Source: Granulosicoccus sp963833195 (GTDB taxonomy: Bacteria; Pseudomonadota; Gammaproteobacteria; Granulosicoccales; Granulosicoccaceae). Taken from it: 64,000 nucleotides of DNA. A model generated the notes under the pieces. That model was not told the DNA's origin. It ran no database searches and worked only from the letters and a program-made list of their open reading frames with translations. The DNA is taken from the NCBI GenBank assembly GCA_963833195.1, contig CAWHXF010000027.1, positions 2,046,001-2,110,000 on the forward strand, read 5' to 3'. This document shows, piece after piece, positions 16,065 through 23,571 of the stretch. Numbering within the stretch: position 1 is the first letter of the stretch; every line of letters begins with the position of its first letter. The position numbers and the translations under genes are program-made.

Positions 16065-17360
16065 GTGTCCACCACCGATTCAGCCGCCCTCTTCGAGAGC
16101 GCCCGCCGCTACATCCCGGGTGGCGTCAATTCACCCGTGCGCGCCTTCGGCAGCGTCGGCGGAACGCCCCGCTTCGTGTCGCGCGCGAAGGGTGCGCACG
16201 TGTACGACGCCGACGGTCGCAGCTACATCGACTACGTCGGTTCGTGGGGCCCCATGCTGCTCGGCCACGCTCACCCGGAGGTCATCGCCGCCGTGCAGGC
16301 CGCGGCCGAGAACGGGTTGTCGTTCGGCGCGCCGACGCGGCTCGAGACCGAGATGGCCGAGCGCATCTGCGCATTGGTGCCGTCGATAGAGACCGTGCGC
16401 ATGTGCAGCTCGGGAACCGAGGCCACCATGAGCGCGCTGCGCGTCGCGCGCGGCTTCACGGGCCGCGACGACATCCTGAAGTTCGAGGGCTGCTACCACG
16501 GCCATTCCGACCCGTTGCTCGTGAAGGCCGGTTCCGGTGCGTTGACGCTCGGCGTGCCGAGCTCGCCGGGCATTCCGGCCGACACCGCGAAGCACACGCT
16601 CACCCTGCCCTTCAACGACGAGGCGGCGGTGCGAAGGCTCTTCGCGGAGCGCGGCGACACGCTCGCCTGCGTGATCGTCGAGCCCATCGCGGGCAACATG
16701 AACTTCGTCGAGCCGGAGCCCGGCTATCTCGAGGCGCTGCGCGAGCTGTGCACTGAGCACGGCACCGTGCTGATCTTCGACGAGGTCATGACGGGCTTCC
16801 GCGTCGCCGCCGGCGGCGCGCAGGAACGCTACGGGGTCACCCCCGACATGACGACGCTCGGCAAGGTCATCGGCGGGGGCATGCCGGTGGGCGCGTTCGG
16901 CGGCCGGCGCGACATCATGAACGTCGTGGCACCGGCGGGGCCCGTCTACCAGGCGGGCACGCTGTCGGGCAACCCGATCGCCATGACGGCCGGATTGAAG
17001 ACGCTGGAGCTGCTGTCCGCCGAGGGCTTCCACGATCGGCTGCACGCGCTCACCGGGCGCGTGCTCGACGGCATGCGCGCTGCGGCGCAGCGCCACGGCG
17101 TGCCGTTCACGACGGCCCACGCCGGCGGCATGTTCGGCTTCTTCTTCACCGAGGCCGACCGCGTGCGCGGCTTCGACGACGTGATGGCCTGCGACGCCGG
17201 GCACTTCAGGACCTTCTTCCACGCCATGCTCGAGCGCGGCGTGTGGCTCGCGCCCAGCGCGTTCGAGGCGGGCTTCTCGAGCTCCGCGCACACCGAGGAA
17301 CACGTCGAGGCCACCGTGTCGGCGGCCGACGAGGCGTTCGGAATCATCGCGGCGGCGTGA
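16065..17360 (+). CDS. hemL: Glutamate-1-semialdehyde 2,1-aminomutase
   Basis: A 431-residue PLP enzyme of the class III aminotransferase fold. It forms 5-aminolevulinate from glutamate-1-semialdehyde, the first committed C5-pathway step to haem. Signatures are ARRYIPGGVNSPVRAFGSVG, SSGTEATMSALRVARG, and VLIFDEVMTGFRVAAGGAQ followed by TTLGKVIGGGMPVGAFGG with the PLP lysine. The GTG at 16065 (STTDSAALFESARRYIPGG) gives normal length. The stop overlaps a GTG of the next gene (GTGA). It diverges from fbp. Confidence 0.95.
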   Translation: MSTTDSAALFESARRYIPGGVNSPVRAFGSVGGTPRFVSRAKGAHVYDADGRSYIDYVGSWGPMLLGHAHPEVIAAVQAAAENGLSFGAPTRLETEMAERICALVPSIETVRMCSSGTEATMSALRVARGFTGRDDILKFEGCYHGHSDPLLVKAGSGALTLGVPSSPGIPADTAKHTLTLPFNDEAAVRRLFAERGDTLACVIVEPIAGNMNFVEPEPGYLEALRELCTEHGTVLIFDEVMTGFRVAAGGAQERYGVTPDMTTLGKVIGGGMPVGAFGGRRDIMNVVAPAGPVYQAGTLSGNPIAMTAGLKTLELLSAEGFHDRLHALTGRVLDGMRAAAQRHGVPFTTAHAGGMFGFFFTEADRVRGFDDVMACDAGHFRTFFHAMLERGVWLAPSAFEAGFSSSAHTEEHVEATVSAADEAFGIIAAA

Positions 17361-18089
17361 GCGCGCGGGGCCGCATCGTCGCGATGTGGTCGGGCCCGAG
17401 GAACATCTCGACGGCGCTGATGCGCGCGTGGGAGAACCGCGCCGATACCGAGGTCGTCGACGAGCCCTTCTACGCGCACTTCCTGGCGAGCACCGGGCTG
17501 GACCACCCGATGCGCGACGAGATCGTCGCCGCGGGCGAGACCGACTGGCGCCGAGTGGTGGAGCGCATCACCGCGACGCCCCCGCCAGGGCCGTATCGTC
17601 TACCAGAAGCACATCGCGACGCACTGGCTCGAGCACCTCTCGACCGACTGGCTCGGCGCGCTCGACCACGCGTTTCTCATCCGCGAGCCCGAGCCCGTCG
17701 TCGCGTCCTACGCCGCCAAGCGCGGCACGCCGACGCCGGCGGATCTCGGCTACGCGCAGCAGGCGGCGCTGTTCGATCACGTCGGGAGCACGTCCGACAC
17801 CCTACCGCCCGTCATCGACAGCGCGCGCTTTCTCGCCGACCCCGAAGGGCAGACGCGCGCGCTGTGCGACGCGCTGGAAGTGCCGTTCGATCCGGCGATG
17901 CTCTGCTGGCCGGCGGGGCCCCGTACCAGCGACGGTGTCTGGGGCGCGCACTGGTACGACGCGGTGGTGCGCTCGACGGGGTTCCAGGCACCGCGCCCGA
18001 CCGACCCGGTGGAGCTCGATGCGGCGGGGCGGCGCGTGGCCGACATCTGCCGACCGTACTACGAAGCGCTGGCGCGGCACGCCATCTGA
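17357..18089 (+). pseudogene. Sulfotransferase-like P-loop gene with one frameshift
   Basis: The first frame reads VAMWSGPRNISTALMRAWENR, a PAPS-binding-type loop of the sulfotransferase-like family, then EVVDEPFYAHFLASTGLDHP. At the GGG run 17588-17590 the frame breaks. Dropping one G restores GRIVYQKHIATHWLEHL and the remainder through DICRPYYEALARHAI (stop 18087-18089). The total span is 733 bases, one more than a multiple of three. Conserved residues are kept on both sides, so this may be a sequencing indel in a functional gene. The GTG start overlaps the hemL stop, so it would be co-translated with hemL. The substrate is unknown. Confidence 0.75.
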
Positions 18090-18102
18090 AGAGGACCGTC
18101 CC

Positions 18103-18501
18103 ATGAATGAACCCGTCTCGACCGGCCCCATCGAAGGGCGTTGCCTGTGCGGCGCGATCTCGGTGCGCGTCGCGCACGCCGACGACGCACGGCCCGGTGC
18201 GTGTCACTGCCGGATGTGCCAGCGCTGGTCGGGAGCGCTGTTCCTCTGTTTCGCCGTGCCCGCGAACGCGGTCACCGTGACCGGCGAGGTCGCACGTCAT
18301 GCATCGTCGGATTTCTCCGAGCGCGCCTTCTGCCCGACCTGCGGCTCGCACCTGTGGATGCGCGACACGCACGAACCCGACGCCGACTACGAGCTGATGC
18401 CGGGGCTGTTCGACGCCGCCCGTGACTGGCCGCTGCGCGCGGAGATCTACAGCGATCGCGCGTTCGCGTCGGTGCGGCTCGGGGGCGGCACGAACGCGTG
18501 A
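18103..18501 (+). CDS. GFA/CENP-V family zinc protein (C-terminus probably frameshifted)
   Basis: A 132-residue protein as read, of the glutathione-dependent formaldehyde-activating (GFA) fold. Zinc-binding cysteines are in GRCLCGAISVRV, GACHCRMCQRWSGA and FCPTCGSHLWMR. AGAGGA precedes ATG 18103, 13 bases after the previous stop. The ending SVRLGGGTNA is abrupt. A one-base slip at the G run 18481-18485 would continue as GRHERVTRARWEAENPFVDEGMT to a stop at 18554, which looks like a natural GFA C-terminus. The family binds S-hydroxymethylglutathione or related thiol adducts in some members; the substrate here is unknown. Confidence 0.8.
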   Translation: MNEPVSTGPIEGRCLCGAISVRVAHADDARPGACHCRMCQRWSGALFLCFAVPANAVTVTGEVARHASSDFSERAFCPTCGSHLWMRDTHEPDADYELMPGLFDAARDWPLRAEIYSDRAFASVRLGGGTNA

Positions 18502-18598
18502 CGCGGGCGCGATGGGAGGCCGAGAATCCGTTCGTCGACGAAGGCATGACGTGAACGGCGCCGGACGCCATCCGCATCGTCCGGACGCGCACGCCTGA

Positions 18599-18865
18599 TC
18601 ATCCCCCTCGCCTCCCGCTTCGACCGCTGCGCTTCGTCGTCGCGAGCAACGCCGCCGCGCCGAGCATCATCACCCCGGTCGTCCGATCGATCAGCCGCGC
18701 ACGGAAGGGCGTGATCTCGATCCTCCTCACCGACGCACCGAGCGCCGCGTAGCCGCACGCGGCGACGAATTCGACCGCGATGTACAGCGCGCCGAGCGCG
18801 GCGAGCTGTGGCGCGAAGGGCTCGCCGGGCACCGCGAACTGCGGCAGGAACGCGGTGAACAGCAA
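18599..18865 (-). pseudogene. LysE/RhtB-family exporter C-terminal fragment
   Basis: LFTAFLPQFAVPGEPFAPQL, then ALGALYIAVEFVAACGYAALGASVRR and RLIDRTTGVMMLGAAALLA, is the C-terminal half of a LysE-type amino-acid exporter. It is joined without a break to an EamA-like segment upstream, making an open frame of 226 codons (18599-19279) that is not a real gene. The N-terminal half of the exporter, including its entry motif, is missing. Confidence 0.65.
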
Positions 18866-19093
18866 CGGCCCCGACTGGTAGGCGACCGCCGCGGCGACGC
18901 TGCCGATCGGCATCGAGAACGCCAGCACGCCGAGCACCGCCCACTCGCGCGCGCCGAGCGCGACCCAATCACCGAACAGAAGGCCGTCCATCGATGCCCA
19001 CTCCCCGGCCGGCTCGAGCGCGCGCAGCGCGAGCGTCGCGACGCAGCCGACCGCGACGAAGGTGAGATTCAGCACCAAGGCCAGCACCAGCGG
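18866..19093 (-). pseudogene. EamA/DMT-family transporter fragment
   Basis: PLVLALVLNLTFVAVGCVATLALRALEPAG, followed by DGLLFGDWVALGAREWAVLGVLAFSMPIG and VAAAVAYQSGP, matches the late part of an EamA drug/metabolite transporter. It ends abruptly at YQSGP, where the LysE fragment begins, and starts abruptly where the antisense LysR fragment begins. No start codon context belongs to it. Confidence 0.55.
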
Positions 19094-19290
19094 GTGCTCG
19101 TCAGCAATCCGCTGCTGTCGCACCGCGTGGTGCCGCAGGACTGGATGGACTGGTCGGACTGGTTCGAGGCCGTGGGCGCGAGCTTGCGCGGGCGAGACCG
19201 GTTCGTGCGCTTCGACAGCTTCCCGCTGGGGATCCAGGCGGCAGTGTACGGTCAGGGCATCGCGCTCGGCTGGCGGCACACCGTCGCCGT
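19091..19290 (+). pseudogene. LysR (GcvA-like) C-terminal fragment
   Basis: On the plus strand, VLVSNPLLSHRVVPQDWMDW, then FEAVGASLRGRDRFVRFDSFPL and IQAAVYGQGIALGWRHTV, is part of the effector domain of a GcvA-like LysR regulator. There is no DNA-binding domain before it and homology stops about 19290. It abuts the EamA fragment on the opposite strand. Confidence 0.6.
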
Positions 19291-19341
19291 TGAATCACAG
19301 CCCGCCGGTCCGATCGATGAACGCGTCGGGCGGACGGACCC

Positions 19342-19701
19342 TCAGCCGCCGCGCGCGTGGTGGTCAGCGAGCCGCACGAGTCGTGCGATCGCGTTGACCT
19401 CGGCCTCGTCGCGCGGCGCGTCGGCGAGCACCGTCAGCGGCGACACGGTCGGCTGGCCGGCCACGGGATGCGCCTCGATCCAGCCGCGCTCCATCGCGAC
19501 GGTGCGTGCCGACTCCGGCACGATCAGGTGCAGCCCGTGCTCCTGCGTGACGTGCACGTGGGCGAATTCGGTGCCGAGCAGGAAGGCTTCCTCGGGCGTG
19601 CCGTCCGAGTTCGCCAGGACGAAGCCGATGGTGCCCGACGGCGAGCGCAGGCTCTCGCGCAGCTCCACACCCTCGAGGTCGGCAAGCCGCTCGAACAGCA
19701 C
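19342..19701 (-). pseudogene. Luciferase-domain (DUF5519-like) fragment
   Basis: About 119 residues from LFERLADLEGVELRESLRSP to the stop. GTEFAHVHVTQEHGLHLIVP and ERGWIEAHPVAGQPT, with PRDEAEVNAIARLVRLADHH, resemble the small luciferase-domain family. The open frame enters from Ppx/GppA-derived sequence without its own clear start; a GTG at 19701 is possible. I read it as a fragment fused to the Ppx remnant, but a functional short protein cannot be excluded. Confidence 0.45.
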
Positions 19702-19705
19702 ATCG

Positions 19706-20180
19706 CTCAAGGGGCGCTCGGCCTCGTCCAGGACCTCCAGCGCGTCGAACTTCGCGGACTTGCCGCGGTAGCGGGCGTACAGGCTCTCGGCGAGGAACAC
19801 GCGGCCCGCGTGCGACAGCCCGGCGAAGGCCCGCACGCGCGCGGTCTCCGCGGCAAGCCGACGGCAGCCCGCCAGCGGCGGGTCCCTCGTCCAGTCGGGC
19901 GGCGATGCGCAGGGCGCCGAGCGGCAGGCTGACCCGACCCTCGCCCACCCCGTTCCGAGCGCACCTCGGCGATCTCGAGACTGCCGCCGCCGAGGTCGCC
20001 GACCAGACCGTCCGGGCGATGGACGCCCGCGAGCACGCCCGTGGCCGCCAGCCGCGCCTCCTCGTTGAAGCGCACCACCGGAGCGCGGCACAACCGGTCG
20101 TAGACGACGAGGCGGACCGAGTTCGAGCCCAGATCGACGACGGCGACGTGCTCGCCGTCGGCGTCCGCGGACGCCCGCAC
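19706..20180 (-). pseudogene. Ppx/GppA exopolyphosphatase remnant with internal deletions
   Basis: The N-terminus AVVDLGSNSVRLVVYDRLC and a later block ARLAATGVLAG with DGLVGDLGGGSLEIAEV are joined directly as FNEEARLAATG; the roughly 90 residues that normally lie between are missing. After a frame change, VGEGRVSLPLGALRIAARLDEGP appears, then another jump leads to the C-terminal AFAGLSHAGRVFLAESLYARYRGK. The pieces keep their native order and strand, so this is one ppx/gppA gene shrunk by several deletions. The GTG at 20178-20180 lies just after the HAD stop. Confidence 0.75.
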
Positions 20181-20190
20181 GCGGCGCGCG

Positions 20191-21063
20191 CTAATGGTCC
20201 TGGCCGCCGTCGCCCGACAACCGCCGCAGCGCGATGCGGCTCGCGATCGAATCCACGGCCAGCATGACCGAGCGCAACAGCTCGCCGTCTTCGGCGTAGC
20301 TGCTCGGCGCGATGTTCTCGACCCGCCGATCACCGAAGCTCTCGCCCGCGTGCTGCCACCCGTCGCCGCCCTCCTCCCGGCGCAGCGCGAGCGCCATGCC
20401 GCCACGCTCGTACATGAACTGGAAGGCCGGCAGGTCGCTGGACCCGTCGCCCAGGAAGATCATCTGCTCGACCGGCACGCGCCACCGATCCTTCGGCACG
20501 GGTCGGAACGCATCGACGGGGTTCGCGCCGCCCAGCTCCAGCCCCTTGGCGATCTGCAACAGGTAGCGCGGCTTCTGCGCATCGGTCAGCACGCGCTTCG
20601 GCGTGACGACGCGCCCCTCGTCGTCGAAGTGCAGCGCACCGCCGTAGATGCCGTCGAACTCGTGCGCGATCGAGGTGTGCTCGGGGATCTCGGCGTAGCC
20701 CGCCGTCACGAGGTAGAACTCGACCTCGATGTCCTCCACCGTGGCCCGCGCGCGTTCCCGCACCCGCTCGAAGAGCTCCGGCACGCCGTCGTAGAGCGGA
20801 AACGAGGCGCCCACCTCGCGCAGGTCGTCGTGCGTGAGCGAGCGTCCCTGCTCGGCCAGCGCCGAGACGAGCGCGTGGGTGCGCGCGAGCGGCGTCTCCC
20901 ACTGATGATCGCGCACGAGCGGCACCACGCGCTCGGGCACGAAGGCCTCCGGATCGAAACCGCAGTGGCGCAACACCGCCGGGTAGGTCGAGGGGGCGAG
21001 CGTCTCGTCGAAATCGAACGCGAGGGCCATGCGGTCGACGGAACGGACGGTGGCGTCGGTCAT
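20191..21063 (-). CDS. HAD-superfamily phosphatase
   Basis: A 290-residue haloacid-dehalogenase-like hydrolase. Motif I is ALAFDFDETLAP with nucleophile Asp and acid Asp, the later Lys is around TPKRVLTDAQKPRYL, and motif IV is MIFLGDGSSDLPAF. A helical cap lies between motifs I and II. It resembles phosphoserine-phosphatase-like cytosolic HAD enzymes, but the substrate is not evident. The ATG at 21063 (MTDATVRSVDRMALAFDFDE) was chosen because upstream residues are non-homologous. It is the only apparently intact gene in the otherwise eroded 18.6-22.5 kb segment. Its stop is followed after 10 bases by the Ppx remnant. Confidence 0.85.
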   Translation of the reverse strand: MTDATVRSVDRMALAFDFDETLAPSTYPAVLRHCGFDPEAFVPERVVPLVRDHQWETPLARTHALVSALAEQGRSLTHDDLREVGASFPLYDGVPELFERVRERARATVEDIEVEFYLVTAGYAEIPEHTSIAHEFDGIYGGALHFDDEGRVVTPKRVLTDAQKPRYLLQIAKGLELGGANPVDAFRPVPKDRWRVPVEQMIFLGDGSSDLPAFQFMYERGGMALALRREEGGDGWQHAGESFGDRRVENIAPSSYAEDGELLRSVMLAVDSIASRIALRRLSGDGGQDH

Positions 21064-21273
21064 GTTCGAGGGATCGCTCGGCAAGTGCTGGACGGGGGGT
21101 ACGGCGGGAACCGGGCGCACCGATGCGACACACCGTACCCGTACGCGGTGCGCGCGTCGCGAGCACTTCCCGGAAAGATCGTCACGCGCGAGCGCCTGCG
21201 GGAGAACGACCGGGCGCGCCGCACCGGACGATCTCCGGCCCGAGCGGCGGCCCGCATACGCCGGTACGTCGAA

Positions 21274-21404
21274 TCAGGGGCGCAGCCAGTTCACGATCTC
21301 CAGCCCGTCCACGCGCTGGAATTCCGCCACGTTGTCGGTCACCAGGTCCGACCGCGCGACACGGCTTGTCCCGCGATGAGCACATCGAGCGGCCCGATCG
21401 GGCT
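21274..21404 (-). pseudogene. VapC-type PIN-domain toxin fragment
   Basis: IGPLDVLIAGQAVSR followed, after a one-base frame change, by DLVTDNVAEFQRVDGLEIVNWLRP is the C-terminal end of a VapC PIN-domain ribonuclease. It holds the conserved D of GPLD and the TDN motif. The rest of the toxin and any VapB antitoxin are absent. Its first frame is fused to the end of the histidine kinase remnant. Confidence 0.7.
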
Positions 21405-22522
21405 GCCGGCGCTCGAAGCTCCGCCCGCCACGTCGCGCCCGATGTCGAGCGCACCGCCGACTCGTTCGGCGGCCGATTGCATCAGCAGCCGACCGAGCCC
21501 GAACCCGCGCGACCGGTCGCGTTCGTCGGACGGCGCGCGGATGGTTCCGCTCACGGAAGCCGCGATCGATGGCTCGCCGGCCACGAGCTCCCGCACCGTC
21601 AGTCGCAGCCGCTCGTCGTCGAGCGTGTCGAGGCCCACGTGCAAAGCGCCGCACCGTCGCCCGTCGAAGCCGTGCTTGACCGCGTTCGTGACCGCTTCGC
21701 CGAGCACCACCGCGATCGCCTGCGCACGCCCGAGTCGATCTCGATGTCGACGACGGCAGTTCGTGCTCGATCGTGACGCTCGGGTACCGAGCGACCGATC
21801 AAGCGCGAGGTCACCCAGGAACGGCCCGTCCTGCACGGACTCGCCGTCGCCCGACACCTGCAATGCCCGGTGCCAGAGCGCGATGCCCTCGACCCGGCGG
21901 CGAACCTCGCCGAGCGCGTCGGTCACCGCCGCGTCATCGCTTCGACGCTCGCTCAACTTCAGCATCGCGGCGACGGTCTGCAGCGAGTTGCCGGCCGGTG
22001 ATCCATCTCGCGCCGCAGGATCTCCTGGCGCCGCAACGCGAGGCGGTGTTCGAGGATGCGCATGACCTGACGCGCCAGCACGCCGATGGTGCGGCGTTGC
22101 AATGCGGTCAGCGTGCGTGGGCGACGGTCGAGCACGCACAGCGTGCCGAGCGGCAGGCCTTCGGAACTCAGCAACTGGGCGCCGGCGTAGAAGCGCAGGC
22201 CCGCATCGTCGAGGCACAGCGGGTTGTCGGTCATGCGCGGGTCGGCGAGCGTGTCCGGGATCTCCACGAACGGCGCGTCGAGCACCACGTGCGAGCACAG
22301 CGAGGTCTCGAGCGGGGTCTCGCGCACGCCGAGCCCGACCTCGGCCTTGAACCACTGGCGCTCGGCATCGATCAGGTTGACCACCGAGATCGGCGCCTCG
22401 CAGATCTCGGCGGCCAGTTCCACGATCTCGTCGAACTCGCGCTCGCGCGGCGTGTCCAGCACCGCGTAGCGCGCGAGCGCCGCGAGCCGCTCGACCTGCC
22501 GAGGGTGGGGAGATGCCTTCAC
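21405..22522 (-). pseudogene. GAF-domain sensor histidine kinase (frameshifted, truncated)
   Basis: The first frame (GTG 22522 down to about 21995) gives a GAF domain: LAALARYAVLDTPREREFDEIVELA, then PISVVNLIDAERQWFKAEVGL, and ends at the phosphoacceptor region RREMDHR. The second frame resumes with NSLQTVAAMLKLSERRSDD and a HisKA_2/HWE-type ATPase (VVLGEAVTNAVKHGFDGR as N box, RSRGFGLGRLLM as G box). The break is a small indel near 21990-22000. The C-terminal end after VGGALDIGRDVAGG is replaced by a VapC fragment, so a truncation exists besides the frameshift. Confidence 0.75.
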
Positions 22523-22660
22523 GGCGCCGAGCCTACCGCACGGGCGCGCGCGGCGGTGAACCGTCGTCGGCCGCCGCTCGCCGGGCCGAGCGCAGCGCCA
22601 CGGCGGCGGCAACGGCGTGCAGCACTGGACCGGTCGGAAGTCATCGGCCCGTCGTACCGC

Positions 22661-23566
22661 CTAGAAGACGCTCCAGCCCGTCGCCGCGACGAATCTGCGC
22701 AGCGCCTCCACCCCGAGCACCGAGTTGCCCGACGCTCCGAGTCCCGGCGACCAGACCGCGACCGTGCCTCGCCCCGGCACCACCGCCACGATGCCGCCGC
22801 CCACGCCGCTCTTCGCGGGCAACCCCACCTCGTAGGCGAATTCGCCGGCCCGGTCGTACGTACCGCAGGTCAGCATCAGCGCGTTGATGCGCCGGGCGCG
22901 ACGCGCGTCGACCACCCCGCCGCCGGCAGCCGCGAGGAAGCCGAACGATCGTGCAAGCTCGCAACAGCTCATGGTGAGCGAGCACTGGTGGAAGTACGCG
23001 TTCAGCGTCTCGTCGACCGGGTTCTCGAGATTGCCGAAGCCCTTCATGAGGTTCGCGAGCGCCGCGTTCCGGAAACCGGTCTCGCGCTCGGACGCGGCAA
23101 CGTCCTCGTCGAACGCGACGCGCTCGCCTCCGAGCCCGCGGGCGAAGTCCAGCACGGAGGCACAGGCGTCGTCCCGGTCGCTGACGAGGCAATCCGCGAC
23201 GACGATGGCACCGGCATTGATGAGCGGGTTCCTCGGAACACCGCGCTCGAACTCCAGTTGGAACAGGGAGTTGAACGGGTCCCCCGAGGGCTCCTTGCCC
23301 ACGCGCTTCCACAGCTCGGCGCCACGCGTCTCCAGCGCGAGCGTCAGCGTGAGCACCTTCGACAGGCTCTGGATCGAGAACGCCTCGTCGGCGTCCCCCG
23401 CGGACGCGAGCTCGCCATCGACGGTCGCCACCGCGATGCCGAAGCGCTGCACGGGCACGCGTGCGAGCGCGGGGATGTAGTCGGCGACCTTGCCCGCGCC
23501 CAGTCTCGGTCGCAGCTCCCGATCGATCGTCGCCAGCACGGACGGCAGGTCGAACGGAGCCCGCAC
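22661..23566 (-). CDS. glsA: Glutaminase A
   Basis: A 301-residue serine-dependent glutaminase that hydrolyses glutamine to glutamate and ammonia. The catalytic Ser-X-X-Lys motif is in FSIQSLSKVLTLTLALE. Other family blocks are PRNPLINAGAIVVADCL, FGNLENPVDETLNAYFHQCS and AKSGVGGGIVAVVPGRG. The GTG at 23566, 5 bases past the gcvP stop, gives the usual length (about 300-310), so glsA may be the distal gene of the gcv operon. Ammonia and one-carbon metabolism would then be co-expressed, which is inference. Confidence 0.92.
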   Translation of the reverse strand: MRAPFDLPSVLATIDRELRPRLGAGKVADYIPALARVPVQRFGIAVATVDGELASAGDADEAFSIQSLSKVLTLTLALETRGAELWKRVGKEPSGDPFNSLFQLEFERGVPRNPLINAGAIVVADCLVSDRDDACASVLDFARGLGGERVAFDEDVAASERETGFRNAALANLMKGFGNLENPVDETLNAYFHQCSLTMSCCELARSFGFLAAAGGGVVDARRARRINALMLTCGTYDRAGEFAYEVGLPAKSGVGGGIVAVVPGRGTVAVWSPGLGASGNSVLGVEALRRFVAATGWSVF

Positions 23567-23571
23567 GCCCG

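Noticed and set aside
18599..19279. A single 226-residue LysE-type transporter
   Set aside because: Only the last third is LysE; the middle is EamA-like and the first 60 residues are the antisense shadow of a LysR fragment.
20194..22065. Very long plus-strand open frames over the HAD, kinase and gcvP regions
   Set aside because: They are GC-driven shadows of minus-strand genes; composition is Arg/Ala/Gly-rich without family similarity.
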